A stretch of 64,000 nt of DNA. Source: Canna indica. Lineage: Eukaryota > Streptophyta > Magnoliopsida > Zingiberales > Cannaceae. The position numbers and the translations under genes are program-made. This document shows positions 1 through 9,499 of the stretch, piece by piece (within the stretch, counting starts at the first letter, position 1; every line of letters begins with the position of its first letter). The notes beneath the pieces were generated by a model. The model worked only from the letters and a program-made list of their open reading frames with translations, was not told the origin of the DNA and ran no database searches. The stretch lies in assembly GCA_034359265.1 (NCBI GenBank), contig CP136890.1, forward strand, positions 37,139,001-37,203,000. The letters run 5' to 3'.

Positions 1-598
1 ATCAGATTTTGAATCAAATTGTCCTAAATGCTCCTTAGTGTTCAAGATAAAATATTTACATCCAAAAACATGAAAATATCCCACATTTGGGATTTTACCA
101 TTCCAAAGCTCAAAAGGTATTTTCTTAATTTTAGATCTCAATAAAACGCGATTAAGCACATAACAAGATGTATTTATGGCTTCGGCCCAAAAATACTGAG
201 GCAAATTATTTTCACAAAGCATGATCTTAGCCATTTCTTGTAAGGTTCTATTCTTCCTCTCAACCATCCCATTTTGTTGAGGGGTTCTAGGGGAAGAAAA
301 GGTATATTCAATACCCAAATCATCACAAAATTCAGAAAAAAAAAATATTTTTAAACCCTCCTCCATTATCACTTCTAATTTTTAAAATTGAAACTCCTTT
401 CTCATTTGTAACTTTCCTAGTAAATTTTTTGAAAAACTCAAAAGTTTCATTTTTCTTAGCTAAAAAGAAAACCTATGTAAATCTAGAGAAATCATCAACT
501 AGTACATAGCAATATAGTTTTCCACCTAGGCTAGCTACATCACATGGACCAAAAAGATCCATGTGCACAAGCTCAAGAGTTCTAGATGTACTTACTTG
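1..598 (-). pseudogene. second copy of integrase domain, with integrase C-terminal part (copia-A)
   Basis: Minus-strand translation in mixed frames repeats the integrase core found again at 600-1009: LELVHMDLFGP, SDNGG and CENNLPQYFWAE are recognisable. Toward position 1 it continues into the integrase C-terminal region (IPFELWNGKIPNVGYFHVFG). Frameshifts and stops lie around 290-350, including an A-rich run. It is the downstream half of a local tandem duplication, so the pol gene encodes the catalytic core twice and cannot give a normal polyprotein. Confidence 0.8.
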
Positions 599-1009
599 AT
601 TAAAGCAAATTATTTTCACAAAGTATTGTCCTAGCCATCTCTTGTAAGGTTCTATTCTTCCTCTCAACCACCCTATTTTGTTGAGGGGTTCTATGGGAAG
701 AAAAAGTATGCTCAATACCCAATTCATCATAAAATTTAGAAAACTTTTCATTTTTAAATTCTCCTCCATTATCGCTTCTAATTTTCAAAATTGAAGTTCC
801 CTTATCATTTGTAACTTTCCTAGCAAGTTTTTTGAAAAAAATCAAAAGTTTCATTTTTCTTATAGCTAAGAAGAAAACCCATGTAAATCTCGAGAAATCA
901 TCAACCAAAATATACCAATATAATTTTCCACCTAGACTAGCTACATCACAAGGACCAAAGATATCCATGTGCACAAGTTCAAGTGTTCTAGATGTACTCA
1001 CTTGATTAA
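201..1009. repeat. tandem duplication of about 404 bp inside copia-A integrase
   Basis: Positions 201-603 and 605-1009 align end to end. Both start at gcaaattattttcacaaag and both end at ttctagatgtact followed by cttgattaa. The copies differ by scattered substitutions and short indels, so the duplication is not recent. Copia-C has this segment once. Confidence 0.88.
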
Positions 1010-1217
1010 TGCTATGAAATGAAGACTTAACTTGTTTACCATGTTGACATGCATCACAAAGTTTGTCTTTTTCAAATTTCATCTTGGGTAATCCTTTAAC
1101 TAGTTCTTTCTTAGATATTTCTTGGATGAGGCTCATGCTAGCATGTCTTAGCCTTCTATGCCACAACCAAAAATCATTTTCCATGGCAACTAAACATCTA
1201 ATATGGGGATTAAGCAA
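600..1217 (-). pseudogene. GAG-pre-integrase and integrase core (copia-A)
   Basis: The 205-codon open stretch encodes a GAG-pre-integrase domain (WLWHRRLRHASM, then CDACQHGKQ) followed by the integrase catalytic core. The three acidic residues of the DDE triad are visible: Asp in LVHMDIFG, Asp in IRSDNGGEF and Glu in VVERKNRTLQEMA. In a live element this domain joins cDNA to host DNA. The frame breaks at its 3' end, where the duplicated segment begins, and it is out of frame with the protease upstream. Confidence 0.85.
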
Positions 1218-1222
1218 GACAT

Positions 1223-1588
1223 TTAAATTATTGTGTAGACATTTTCTTGTCTATTTCCAATAAACATGATGTCATTAGATAGTGCACTCCTAATGATACA
1301 TTTAGATGCTTCAAAAATAATTATATATCCATTGTCACACAATTGTGATATGCTAATCAAGTTATGTTTTAACCCATCAACTAGTAAAATATTTTTAATG
1401 CATGGGTAAGGAAGTATACCTATATCACCAATGCTAACAATCTTACCTTTGGCATTGTCTCCAAATGTTACATGTCCACCATCTTTTCTTGATAGGGTTG
1501 CAAATAAGTTGATATCACCCGTCATGTGCTTTGAGCAACCACTATCCAATATCCAAGTGCTTCTACTTGCTCGAGGATGCTTCTCCAT
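1223..1588 (-). pseudogene. retropepsin-like protease region (copia-A)
   Basis: 121 codons beginning MEKHPRASRSTWILDSGCSK. The DSG catalytic signature of retroviral-type aspartic proteases sits in WILDSGCSKHMTGD near residue 16, and the domain continues through HVTFGDNAKGKI and LKHNLISISQLCD, typical of plant copia. The first Met here is internal: family members read into protease from gag. It is separated by stops from gag upstream and ends at a stop before the GAG-pre-integrase domain. Confidence 0.85.
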
Positions 1589-1609
1589 CTACAAAAGGAG
1601 AAGAAACTA

Positions 1610-3197
1610 TTTTAGGTACCCAAATTTTCTTGGGTGCTTGAGTGTTAGTCATTTTAGGAACCCAAGTAAATCTAGCATGTGGGTTCCTCCTCAATGCACA
1701 ATCTTTAGCCATATGGCCAAATATACCATAATAAAACAACTTCCATTAAATTTCCGTCTATTGTGTGTGTAAGCATGGAAGTGTGATGATTTTTTTGCAT
1801 GGACAACCTTAGGCATGGCATTTTGAAGGGTTGTCATCTTTTCATTTAGCATGCAAAGTTCCTTTTTCAATGTTAGCATGCTATCATTCAAGTGCTCTAC
1901 TTGATCATTTAAGTACTTGTTTTCATCTTCCAATTTTTTGTTATCATCTTCTAAGTCTATCTTAGCTTTATCGAGGGCATGTTTCTCTTCCTTAAGGGTA
2001 TCTACTTCTTTCCTTAAAGCATTGCATGAGAGTAGTAAACTATCATTTTCTAGTTCTAAAGATTTATTTTCCTTTTTAAGCTCTTTAAACCTTCTCCGAA
2101 TAACATTAAATTCATCATGCATTTGATCAAATTCATTTTCTAGTTCTTCTTGAGTAAAAGAAAGCTCACCAAATGTAAATCTTACCTCATGATCATTTGC
2201 CATCAAGCAAAGATTTGTCTTTTCACTTTTTGAGTCTTCTTTACTCGATGAAGCCTCGTTTTTCATCCCACAAAGTCATCATTGCCTTCTTCTTGTTGTT
2301 GTTGTATTTGTCCTTTTTGTGAGGGTTGGAGGCGGAGGCCATTTTTAGAAGTGGGCAATCCTTCCTTAGATGCCCGGTCTTCTTGCAATTGTAGCATGTG
2401 TAGCCTCCTCTTCCCCTTCTCATGCCTCCTCTCATGAAGGTCATGAATCTTCTCGCCAACATTGCCATTTCTTCAAAGTCATCCGTCTCTTCCTCAGATG
2501 ATGAGGATTCTTCACCTCGGTGTGATACTTTTAAGGCAATGGTCTTGCCTTTGGGGGCATCTTCCTCCTCGTATTGCTTCATATGGGTCTCATGTGTCAT
2601 GAGAGACCCAATGAGCTCGGTGATCTTCAGGGTGCTCGTATCTTTTGCTTCCATGGTTGCGATGACCTTGGGCTCCCAAGCTTTTGGAAGGAAACGAAGG
2701 AGCTTCCATACCTTCTCCTCTTCCCTTATTTCTCTACCAAGGTTAGCTAAGCCATTTGTAATATTTTGAAAACGTGCATACATGGCATCAATAGATTCAT
2801 GCGATAATATTTTAAACATTTCATAATCATGCATTAGTAGGTTTATCTTAGATTCCTTTACTTGTGAAGTCCCTTCATGTATAGTCTCTAGGACCTTCCA
2901 TAGTTCATATGTGGACTTACAAGTAGAGATTCTATTGAACTCGTTAATTGATAGGCCGCAATGTAATGCACTGGCGGTCTTTGCATTTGCATTAAAGAGT
3001 TTAATCTCTTCTTGGTCCCACTCATCCATATCCTTAGTAGGTTGCTTATACTCTACTTGTATCATCCTCCATACATCCATGCCTAGTGATTGTAGGAAGC
3101 CATTCATACAAATCTTCCATTAGGCATAGTTGTTTCCATCGAATAGTGGTGGAGTATGAGTAGAGGACCCGTGAGCTAGTTGGATTTCACTAGACAT
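1610..3197 (-). pseudogene. gag (copia-A), broken
   Basis: The likely gag start is the ATG at 3197 (minus strand), followed within about 30 codons by an in-frame TAA where the family has a Tyr-Trp pair. The main open stretch is 2241-3107, with the retrotransposon gag fold (INLLMHDYEMFKILSHESI) and a CCHC zinc knuckle, CYNCKKTGHLRKDC. A frameshift near 2250 moves it into 1691-2266, a long Lys/Glu/Leu-rich coiled coil (ELENEFDQMHDEFNVIRRRF), and a second break follows near 1740. The coiled coil after the knuckle is a SIRE-type trait. The product would be a capsid and nucleic-acid-binding protein. Confidence 0.85.
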
Positions 3198-3232
3198 CTT
3201 GATTTGTAGGGAAGATGGTTAAATCTAATCCT

Positions 3233-3254
3233 ACGACCTCGCTCTAATACCCAT
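3233..3254 (-). promoter_or_regulatory. primer-binding site (copia-A)
   Basis: Directly inside the LTR, the minus strand reads ATGGGTATTAGAGCGAGG. This matches the plant retrotransposon signature TGGTATCAGAGC, complementary to the 3' end of initiator Met-tRNA, with two or three changes. It fixes the inner LTR edge. Confidence 0.75.
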
Positions 3255-3944
3255 TGTTGAACGAAATCCCACACTCGAAAGGGGGGTTGAATAGTGTGTG
3301 TCCCTTTTTTTTTTAAATCAACAATTTTAATTTTGCCTAATTTTAACTTCAATCAAATGCAAATGTAACTTAATAATGTTTGTTATCAAATATCAAGCAC
3401 AACAATAAGAAAACAATCAAGGCAATGCTAACACGATGAAATAGAGTGGTTCGGCCAACTGTCTACTCCACTACCTTGGCTCCACACTAAGGATTTCTAA
3501 TCGACTACTTTATAGAACTAGTGTTTCCCTTTGAATACAATAGAGGACATGATTCTCACCTCTTTGAGAACTCCTCAAACCTATTCACCTAGGCAAAACA
3601 CTATTCTACAAAGTATACCCCTAAGTATTTACTCTAGCACACCTAGCAAGCTATTACAAGTGAAAACAAGTTTAGAACAGCACTTAAAATACAATGAAAA
3701 GAGCTAAGAATTGAAACCAAGAATCATTGTTCTTTTCCAAGCCTTCAAGCCTTCAAGCCTTCAAGCCTCCAACTCGCCAAGTTGTCGAGCTTGAATCGAA
3801 GCCGAGTTGAAGAGAAAGCTAGGCGCTTGAGAAAAATATTGACGGAAGAACATAGCGCAAGCAATTGATCTTTTGAAGGCTTAAAAATCTCCTTTGAATG
3901 CTCAATTAAGTTTTTAAGAAGTATTAAAGGAGTTAGGTGAGAGG

Positions 3945-3952
3945 TATTTATA
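3945..3952 (-). promoter_or_regulatory. TATA box in copia-A LTR
   Basis: TATAAATA on the minus strand, at the same place as in the other four SIRE-like LTRs (16964-16971, 25069-25076 on plus, 38242-38249, 45008-45015). It lies about 50 bp downstream of the palindrome array, so transcription should start near 3915-3920 going left. Confidence 0.7.
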
Positions 3953-4002
3953 ATCCCTCAAACGAACGGCTGTTCAACGGGCAAAAAACTAGCCATTTCT
4001 GT

Positions 4003-4365
4003 CGTTCGATCGCTTGCCGGTCAATCGTCGGTCGACCGACCGATCGACTGCACAGCGTCCACTGGCTTTCTATGCTTTAATCGCTCTGATCGGTCAACCA
4101 ACGGGTTGACTGAATGAGTCGCGATTCTTTCATCCGCAATCTGGTCGATCGATCGGTCGACCGAAGCACCTACTACTAATTTTTTGCCTCGGTCAGTCGA
4201 CCGAAGTAGCCTACTGCCATTTTTTCACTATCTTCGGTCGACCGACCGGTCAATCGAGTTGGCTACTTCCAATTTTCGACATAATTTGTTCGACCGATCG
4301 GTCGACCGAATTGGCTACTGCCAATTTATTGCCTTGTTCGGTCAACCGATCAGTCGACTGAATTC
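4003..4365. repeat. GGTCGACC palindrome array in U3 of copia-A LTR
   Basis: About six short inverted repeats built on TCGGTCGACCGA, often doubled, separated by about 35-45 bp of TTGGCTACTGCCAATTTT-like spacer. Clear units are at 4020-4050, 4143-4165, 4192-4203, 4233-4257, 4289-4311 and 4338-4361. The array lies immediately upstream of the LTR TATA box. Confidence 0.85.
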
Positions 4366-4711
4366 AGGCTGAGGCTGATTTTTTATTTAGCCTTGTTACA
4401 TGCTTTTTCATAGGTTTAGTTACCAAGTCTTAACTTGGATAACTTTACAATTAGGCTTGGGATGAGATCCTAGGGGTATATTACACGATATCTACTCAAT
4501 CTATTCCCGAGCCTTTTCTTTCGTTTCTTGACGATCTTTTTCCTTCATTTTTCTGAATGACGTTCGCATGCTTACTGCAACCTCAACCTAAACTCAAAAC
4601 TTCACACATAGATTAAATACTTATTTGTTATCATCAAAATGAAGATCGAAGCATAAGGGGAACCCTTAAACCAACATCAGTAACTGACTCAACATTATCA
4701 TTTAAATGGAA

Positions 4712-5072
4712 TTATCCTCCAAGACTATCCAGAATCATTATTCTATGAGGATTAGGTGGATTGGAAGGAGAAACACTAGTAGAAGAAGATTCACCATGAG
4801 TTTGGACAACATGATTGCTCGACGTCCCAACTTGACGTGACTCTGCATGACAATTCCACAATAAATATCTTGGTGTGAATCCTCTTGTATACAAATGCAT
4901 TGTGATAGTTTTCGGATCCAAAAATCTTATGTTCGAACATTTTAGGCACGAACATCGGATTTTATCATCACTAAGGAATTTTTTATTCAAATAGGCAAAA
5001 TTTAAGAAGTTATGCCTACTCGAAATTCGTCTGTTATAGCTTCACGATGAATTCGTCGGTACATCCAACTTT
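4712..5072 (-). pseudogene. TNP2-type transposase N-terminus (CACTA-A)
   Basis: Minus strand: a start context near 5070 gives MYRRIHREAITDEFRVGI, then a one-base frameshift near 5010 leads into the open stretch 4712-4990. That stretch has the plant transposase-associated domain with its Cys pairs (IRCSCLKCSNIRFLD) and HLYTRGFTPRYLLW. It is paralogous to 35533-35930 in CACTA-B. The domain precedes the TNP2 catalytic region, which here is cut away by the copia-A insertion. Not functional. Confidence 0.85.
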
Positions 5073-5230
5073 GATCGCCCGACATGTTCTATCAAAAGTT
5101 GGCAATATCTTTAGGTAATGTCTTTAGTCTTTAGGTGGGATGGTCGTATTCCATTCGGGTTTCATGTTATTTATATTGCACTTAGAATTTCTTTTAGTCA
5201 TTAACTTCATTCTAAATTTCGGCAGCATCT

Positions 5231-5235
5231 CCCTA
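5231..5235. other. target-site duplication, left, of gypsy element
   Basis: cccta directly before the LTR start tgtaatatcc. The identical cccta occurs at 13450-13454 directly after the distal LTR end. It confirms element boundaries and insertion into CACTA-A. Confidence 0.9.
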
Positions 5236-7959
5236 TGTAATATCCTAGATATTTAAATTTATTGTTTTTCCTTTTATGTGTGTTTACCAGCCTAGCGCAC
5301 TAGTTCGTGGTCGAGCTGAGTCGACTCATGGTCCGGAGCGAGCTTGCGAGCTCGGATTAGTAGGATATGAATTTATGAATTTTAGGCTTGGGAAGTTGAA
5401 ATTATTTAATTTGATGTTGTGTGTGCATAATTATTAATTATGTCCATGTGGGTGAATTTAATTAATTGGTTCTGATTTATTAGAATAAGTTTAGTTAAAT
5501 TAATTAAGTCTATCGGGTTAGCGGGTTTGGTTTTGGCTTAAGGTGGATGCGGGTTTTCAAATTAAGGTGTTTAAGGGGTTAGGGTTGAGGAGGGAGTACA
5601 AAACCTCCTCCTCATGGCTTGTCGCTCCTATTTTGGAGCCACCCAAAGAATTGAGAAAGGGAGCCAGCTGCCAAGCCAAGCCAAGCCGCCAGCCACCTTT
5701 CCCTTTTCTCCTTGGAGCCGCCGCCACCCAAAGCCAAGCAGAGCCACCTGCTTTCTCTTCCTCTACCTCTCCTTCTTCTTTTCCTTTGGAGCCGAGCCGA
5801 GAGGAGCCAATCGATGCCAGCCCCTCTCCTTACCCTCTCTCCCTCTCTCCAAGCCACCACCCTTTTGAACCTTGATTCGAGGGCCGTCATCCGGGATTTC
5901 TTCTTTAATCTTTCTTCCAATTAAGGTGAGTGGTTTACTTCTTTAATCTCTTCGGGATTTTAATCGGATTCATGAAGTCGTTCTTGACGGTTTGGTATTT
6001 ATGCTTAGTTCTTGATTTATTCTTCGAGTTCTTGTCGTGATTCTCAGAATTTGTGCTTGGGAAGACCCGAATCTCTCCCCTAGGGGGCTCGGCAGCCCTA
6101 GGGCAAACCTAGGGATGCTCGGCCAAGGGGGAAACCGGGGTCGCCCTCAAGGTGTTCAATGAAAGACCGAATGTGTTTTCTTGTTTCCTTGATATGCAAA
6201 TCTTGATCTATTCTTCTAATTTGGGTTCTTGATTTGTGGATTCCATGCTTAGAATTAAATCTGGGATTTTTGGAAAGAAATCATGTGGTAGGATTAAGAA
6301 CTTGATATTGATGCCTTAGGGGTTCTTGAGAAGGTATTCTTGATCTTAATGCTTGCTTCTTGATTTAAGTGTTGTGGGTTCTTGCTAATCTTGATTAAAA
6401 GCAAGATTTCTGTGAATTAAATCTTGAGATTAGTATTCTATCCTTATGATTATTTAGGGGTTAATTTCTTTTAATTTTCGGAATTTATTTTATAGTATGC
6501 TGAAAATTGTATGTTGCTGAAATTTTATGCTGAGATGATGAATCTGTGCTGATGTTAGTTTGTTTGCTATAGTGTGTGTGTTTCTGCGAATATAGTCATC
6601 TAACCTATCGTTTCAACCAGAAAACATAGTTTGGAGACATAGGATACACAATGGAGACTAGATTCGGGTTAGATTCATCAGTATAGGTAAGAACAGTAAC
6701 CTAAAACAAAACCCTAAAATAAAACCCTAATCTTGGTGATCTAAATTTTATGTATATTATTAAAATTGGGTTAATGGTGAGCATAATCAGTTATGAACTA
6801 ATTTATAAAGTATGCATAAAATAAAACCACACAGGTTCATGACATTACGGGTTTAGGAGTTGGGGTCGGGTTTTGGAGTCTTGAGACACTTTCCAATAGG
6901 ATCACCCCTAAGACACCATAGGGGAGTCATGACTTAGGTCATGGTGCGTCATATCTTTATGAATGGCGGAGAGGCTCGTAGAGGAGCCGGATTGCGGGCT
7001 AAGCCCGGGAGGTTGGATGGAAAATTCCCAACCTGCATAACAAGTTCGAAGGGTCTTTCCCGTTTGTTCTAGTTCAGTCTCGTGGGATAAGTTTGGACAG
7101 CCTACCCGATTATCCCCGAGGTAGAGTTAACGAATAAGTTCGGAGGGCATTTCCCGATTATTCCCGTGATATCTTTTAGGAGTAAGTTATGAGGGCCTTT
7201 CCCGATTACTCCTATGATATCTTAAAGGGGCAAGTTCGGATGGGCGAATCCTTATTGTCCCTACGCATCTCGTCGAGCAAGTTCGGAGGGCCTTCTCGAT
7301 TATCCTAGTATGTGTTGTTGCCTTAGGGCATGGTAGGCTTAGGCATGCTATTCTTCACTGTATGGGTGTTGGTTGCCTTCGGGCGGGTAGTGACTAGTTG
7401 GCCTATTAGCTAGTCACACCTTCGTGAGTTACCTCCTGTAGAGATAGATGTTATTCTTGCTTATCTCTGTGCTGTTTATTATGGGGGTTGGTAGAACCTC
7501 TCACTGAGTTCTTTGAACTCACCCATTGTCGTGTGCTTTCTATTTTGCAAAGCTTGACCGGTGAGGTGGATCGGATGCACTTGGCGCCGCTTGAGGGCAG
7601 AGGAGCCACATGATCTCATAGCAGTCCTAGTTTTCGTCATAGTTGAGTTATTTGGTAGTAGTCATGCACTTGTATTAGCTTGATTTGGAGTTATAACCCT
7701 GAGGGCATTTATGTCATTTATTTCAGGTCTTATTGTATCTGAACTTTTGAACTATTGAACTTAAAATATTTTTCTACACTTTTGTTTCATTTGAGCTACT
7801 TGAATTAAACTTTATTTTGGTTGGTTTTTCATTAAAATAAAACTTGTTATTTCTTTTCGCTATATTATTTGATTGAGTTGGCATGTGCATGGTTTAGGCT
7901 GAGGGGTATAGGCACGTATGCCCTGGTCGGTCACGTGATGCTAAGTTGGGGCCGGGGAC
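5236..7959 (+). repeat. 5' LTR of gypsy element
   Basis: About 2.72 kb, starting tgtaatatcctag and ending near ccggggaca, aligned to the 3' LTR at 10928-13449. It is longer than its partner mainly because of a segment at about 5770-5940 missing from the 3' copy. The LTR promoter motif is tacaaaa (5597-5603) where the 3' LTR has tataaaa, so this copy has probably lost its TATA box. The hairpin array lies at 7038-7306. Short open frames at 5543-5924 are low-complexity Pro/Ser shadows, not genes. Confidence 0.9.
7038..7306. repeat. array of six hairpin units in gypsy 5' LTR
   Basis: Each unit has a near-constant core, GTTCGGAGGGCCTTTCCCGA, flanked by stems that differ between units but pair within a unit. 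AACAA/TTGTT (7039, 7064); GGGATAA/TTATCCC (7084, 7110); GAATAA/TTATTC (7132, 7158); TAGGAGTAA/TTACTCCTA (7177, 7206); GGGGCAA/TTGTCCC with one G-T (7227, 7255). The last unit has unmatched arms GAGCAA/TTATCC (7275, 7300) and looks like a fusion of two units. It lies downstream of the LTR promoter, so it would be transcribed. Confidence 0.88.
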
Positions 7960-7969
7960 ATCGGGGGGA

Positions 7970-8840
7970 CGATCGTGGTATGCGAGTTCTCTGATATGTT
8001 TTCGGATGAGTTATCAGGGTTACCTCCAGAGAGGGTGATTGAGTTCTGCATTGAATTGCAGCCAGGGGTGAAGTCCCGTATCGGATGGCACCAGGCGAGT
8101 TGAGGGAGTTGAAGTCCCAGTTGCAGGAGCTGCTTGACTTGTATTTCATTCGCCCCAGTATTTCACCATGGGGTGCTCCAGTGTTCTTTGTAAAGAAGAA
8201 GGATGGGTCCATGCGAATGTGCATTGATTACCGGCAGCTTGATATGGTAACAGTAAAGAATCGATACTTGTTGCCCAGGATTGATGACTTGTTTGATCAG
8301 CTTTAGGGAGCTCAGTGGTTTTCTAAGATTGACCTGTGGTCAGGGTATCATCAGTTGAGAATTCGGGAAAGTGACGTCCCTAAGACTACTTTCAGGTCGA
8401 GGTATGGGCACTTTGAGTTCCTAGTGATGTCCTTCCGGCTGACTAAAGCACCCGCAGCATTTATGGACCCGATGAACCGAGTGTTCAAAGAATACCTGGA
8501 TAAGTTTTTGATTGTGTTCATTGATGACATTTTGATTTATTCCAAGAGCAATCAGGAGCATGATGAGCACTTAAGGGTAGTTTTGGAAACTCTTATAGAG
8601 CACAGATTGTATGCTAAATTCTCCAAGTGTGAGTTCTAGCTGGAGAGTGTGGGGTTTCTTGGACATGTGGTGTCTAAGGAAGGAATAAAAGTGGATCCTG
8701 AAAAGATTAAAGCAGTTCAGAATTGGAAGAGGTCAACTAATGTCTCAGAGATTTGCAGGTTTCAGGGGTTGGCATGTTACTACAGAAAGTTTATGGAGAA
8801 TTTCTCTAGGATTGCAGTGCTTTTGACCTGCCTCACCTAG
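7970..8840 (+). pseudogene. reverse transcriptase (gypsy)
   Basis: The reading starts at the deletion joint (EFSDMFSDELSGLPPERVIE), then [20 protein letters not shown], then [19 protein letters not shown] with the metal-binding Asp pair of the RT active site, then GFLGHVVSKEGIKVDPEKI. Stops interrupt at 8304 (TAG in FDQL*GAQ), 8637 (TAG for the usual Trp after CEF) and 8838 (TAG in LT*KK). Length and order are normal for Ty3/gypsy apart from the missing upstream gag-protease. Confidence 0.9.
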
Positions 8841-9445
8841 AAGAAGGTCAAGTTCGAATTGGACAATAATTGAGAGGAGAGCTTTCTGAAGCTCAAGGAC
8901 CACTTGACGACGGCGTCGCGCCAGTTCTAGCAGTACCCTCGGGTTTAGAAGGTTTTGTTGTTTATTGTGATGCCTCCCGAGTCGGCTTGGGTTGTGTGCT
9001 GATGCAGAATGGCAGAGTGATAGCCGATGCCTCCAGGCAGTTGAAGGTTCACGAGAAAAATTACCCAACCCATGATCTTGAGCTGGCAGCGGTGGTGTTC
9101 GCATTGAAGCTGTGGCGTCACTACCTTTATGGCGAGGCTTGTGGGATATACACTAATCATAAGATCCTCTAGTATTTTCTCATCTAGAAGGAGTTGAACC
9201 TGAGAAAGAGAAAATGGCTTGAGCTGTTGTAGGACTATGACTGCATGATCATGTACCATTTAGGGAAGGCTAATGTGGTACCTGATGCTCTGAGCAGGAA
9301 GTCTATGGGTAGTCTGGCGCATTTGGCAGTCAGGAGGAGGCTGTTGGCTCAGGATTTGGCCCTATGTTTGGATGGCGGAGCAGTCTTGTCAGTATCAAAT
9401 TTTGGTATGTTGGTGGCCCACTTGAGAGCAGTCCACATTGGTTGA
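8841..9445 (+). pseudogene. RNase H and connection region (gypsy)
   Basis: Recognisable RNase H core: [20 protein letters not shown] with the catalytic Asp, [20 protein letters not shown] with the Glu-containing helix, and YTNHKIL. The tail has YHLGKANVVPDALSRK, the diagnostic end of Ty3/gypsy RNase H. TAG stops at about 9169 and 9187, where relatives have Gln, and at 9231 break the frame. The domain would degrade the RNA strand of the cDNA hybrid. Confidence 0.87.
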
Positions 9446-9499
9446 CATGCTGCAGGCAGCGCAGGAGGAGGATGCCTTCTGTGCACTCACTAAGGATCT

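Larger units (their letters stand above)
1..4676 (-). mobile_element. copia-A: SIRE-like Ty1/copia element, 5' part
   Basis: Read on the minus strand, the order is LTR, primer-binding site, gag with a zinc knuckle and coiled coil, protease, GAG-pre-integrase and integrase. This is Ty1/copia order (integrase before reverse transcriptase). The sequence closely matches copia-C at 37570-45800, which has the SIRE/Maximus hallmarks of long gag and purine tracts ending GGGGGAG. Reverse transcriptase, RNase H and the 3' LTR lie outside the window to the left. It is inserted in CACTA-A: the sequence just right of its LTR is the reverse complement of CACTA-B around 35910-35970. All coding parts have stops or frameshifts. 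Confidence 0.9.
3255..4676 (-). repeat. 5' LTR of copia-A
   Basis: Starts tgttgaacgaaatccc and ends cttaaaccaaca on the plus strand, so the termini are TG...CA with extended TGTTG/CAACA ends. About 1.42 kb long and homologous along its length to the copia-C LTRs. It holds a TATA box (3945-3952, minus) and the palindrome array at 4003-4365. Sequence outside is CACTA-A. The partner LTR is off-window, so the TSD (expected tcagt, 4677-4681) cannot be checked. Confidence 0.88.

Noticed and set aside
1063..3123. Plus-strand open frames across copia-A, and likewise 41291-44205 across copia-C
   Set aside because: Antisense shadows of gag and pol, with no independent family likeness.
4003..4372. Palindrome arrays in SIRE-like LTRs considered as a CRISPR-like array or satellite
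   Set aside because: Units vary, spacers are themselves repeated, and the arrays lie within LTR U3 regions of a eukaryotic retrotransposon. RSVDRS-type open frames over them (4184-4372, 17088-17361, 24840-25110, 38245-38592, 45288-45494) are translations of the palindromes.
5543..5924. Open frames of 70-110 codons in the gypsy 5' LTR (also 11225-11482)
   Set aside because: Open in several phases on both strands, Pro/Ser/Ala low complexity, not conserved in length between the two LTRs.
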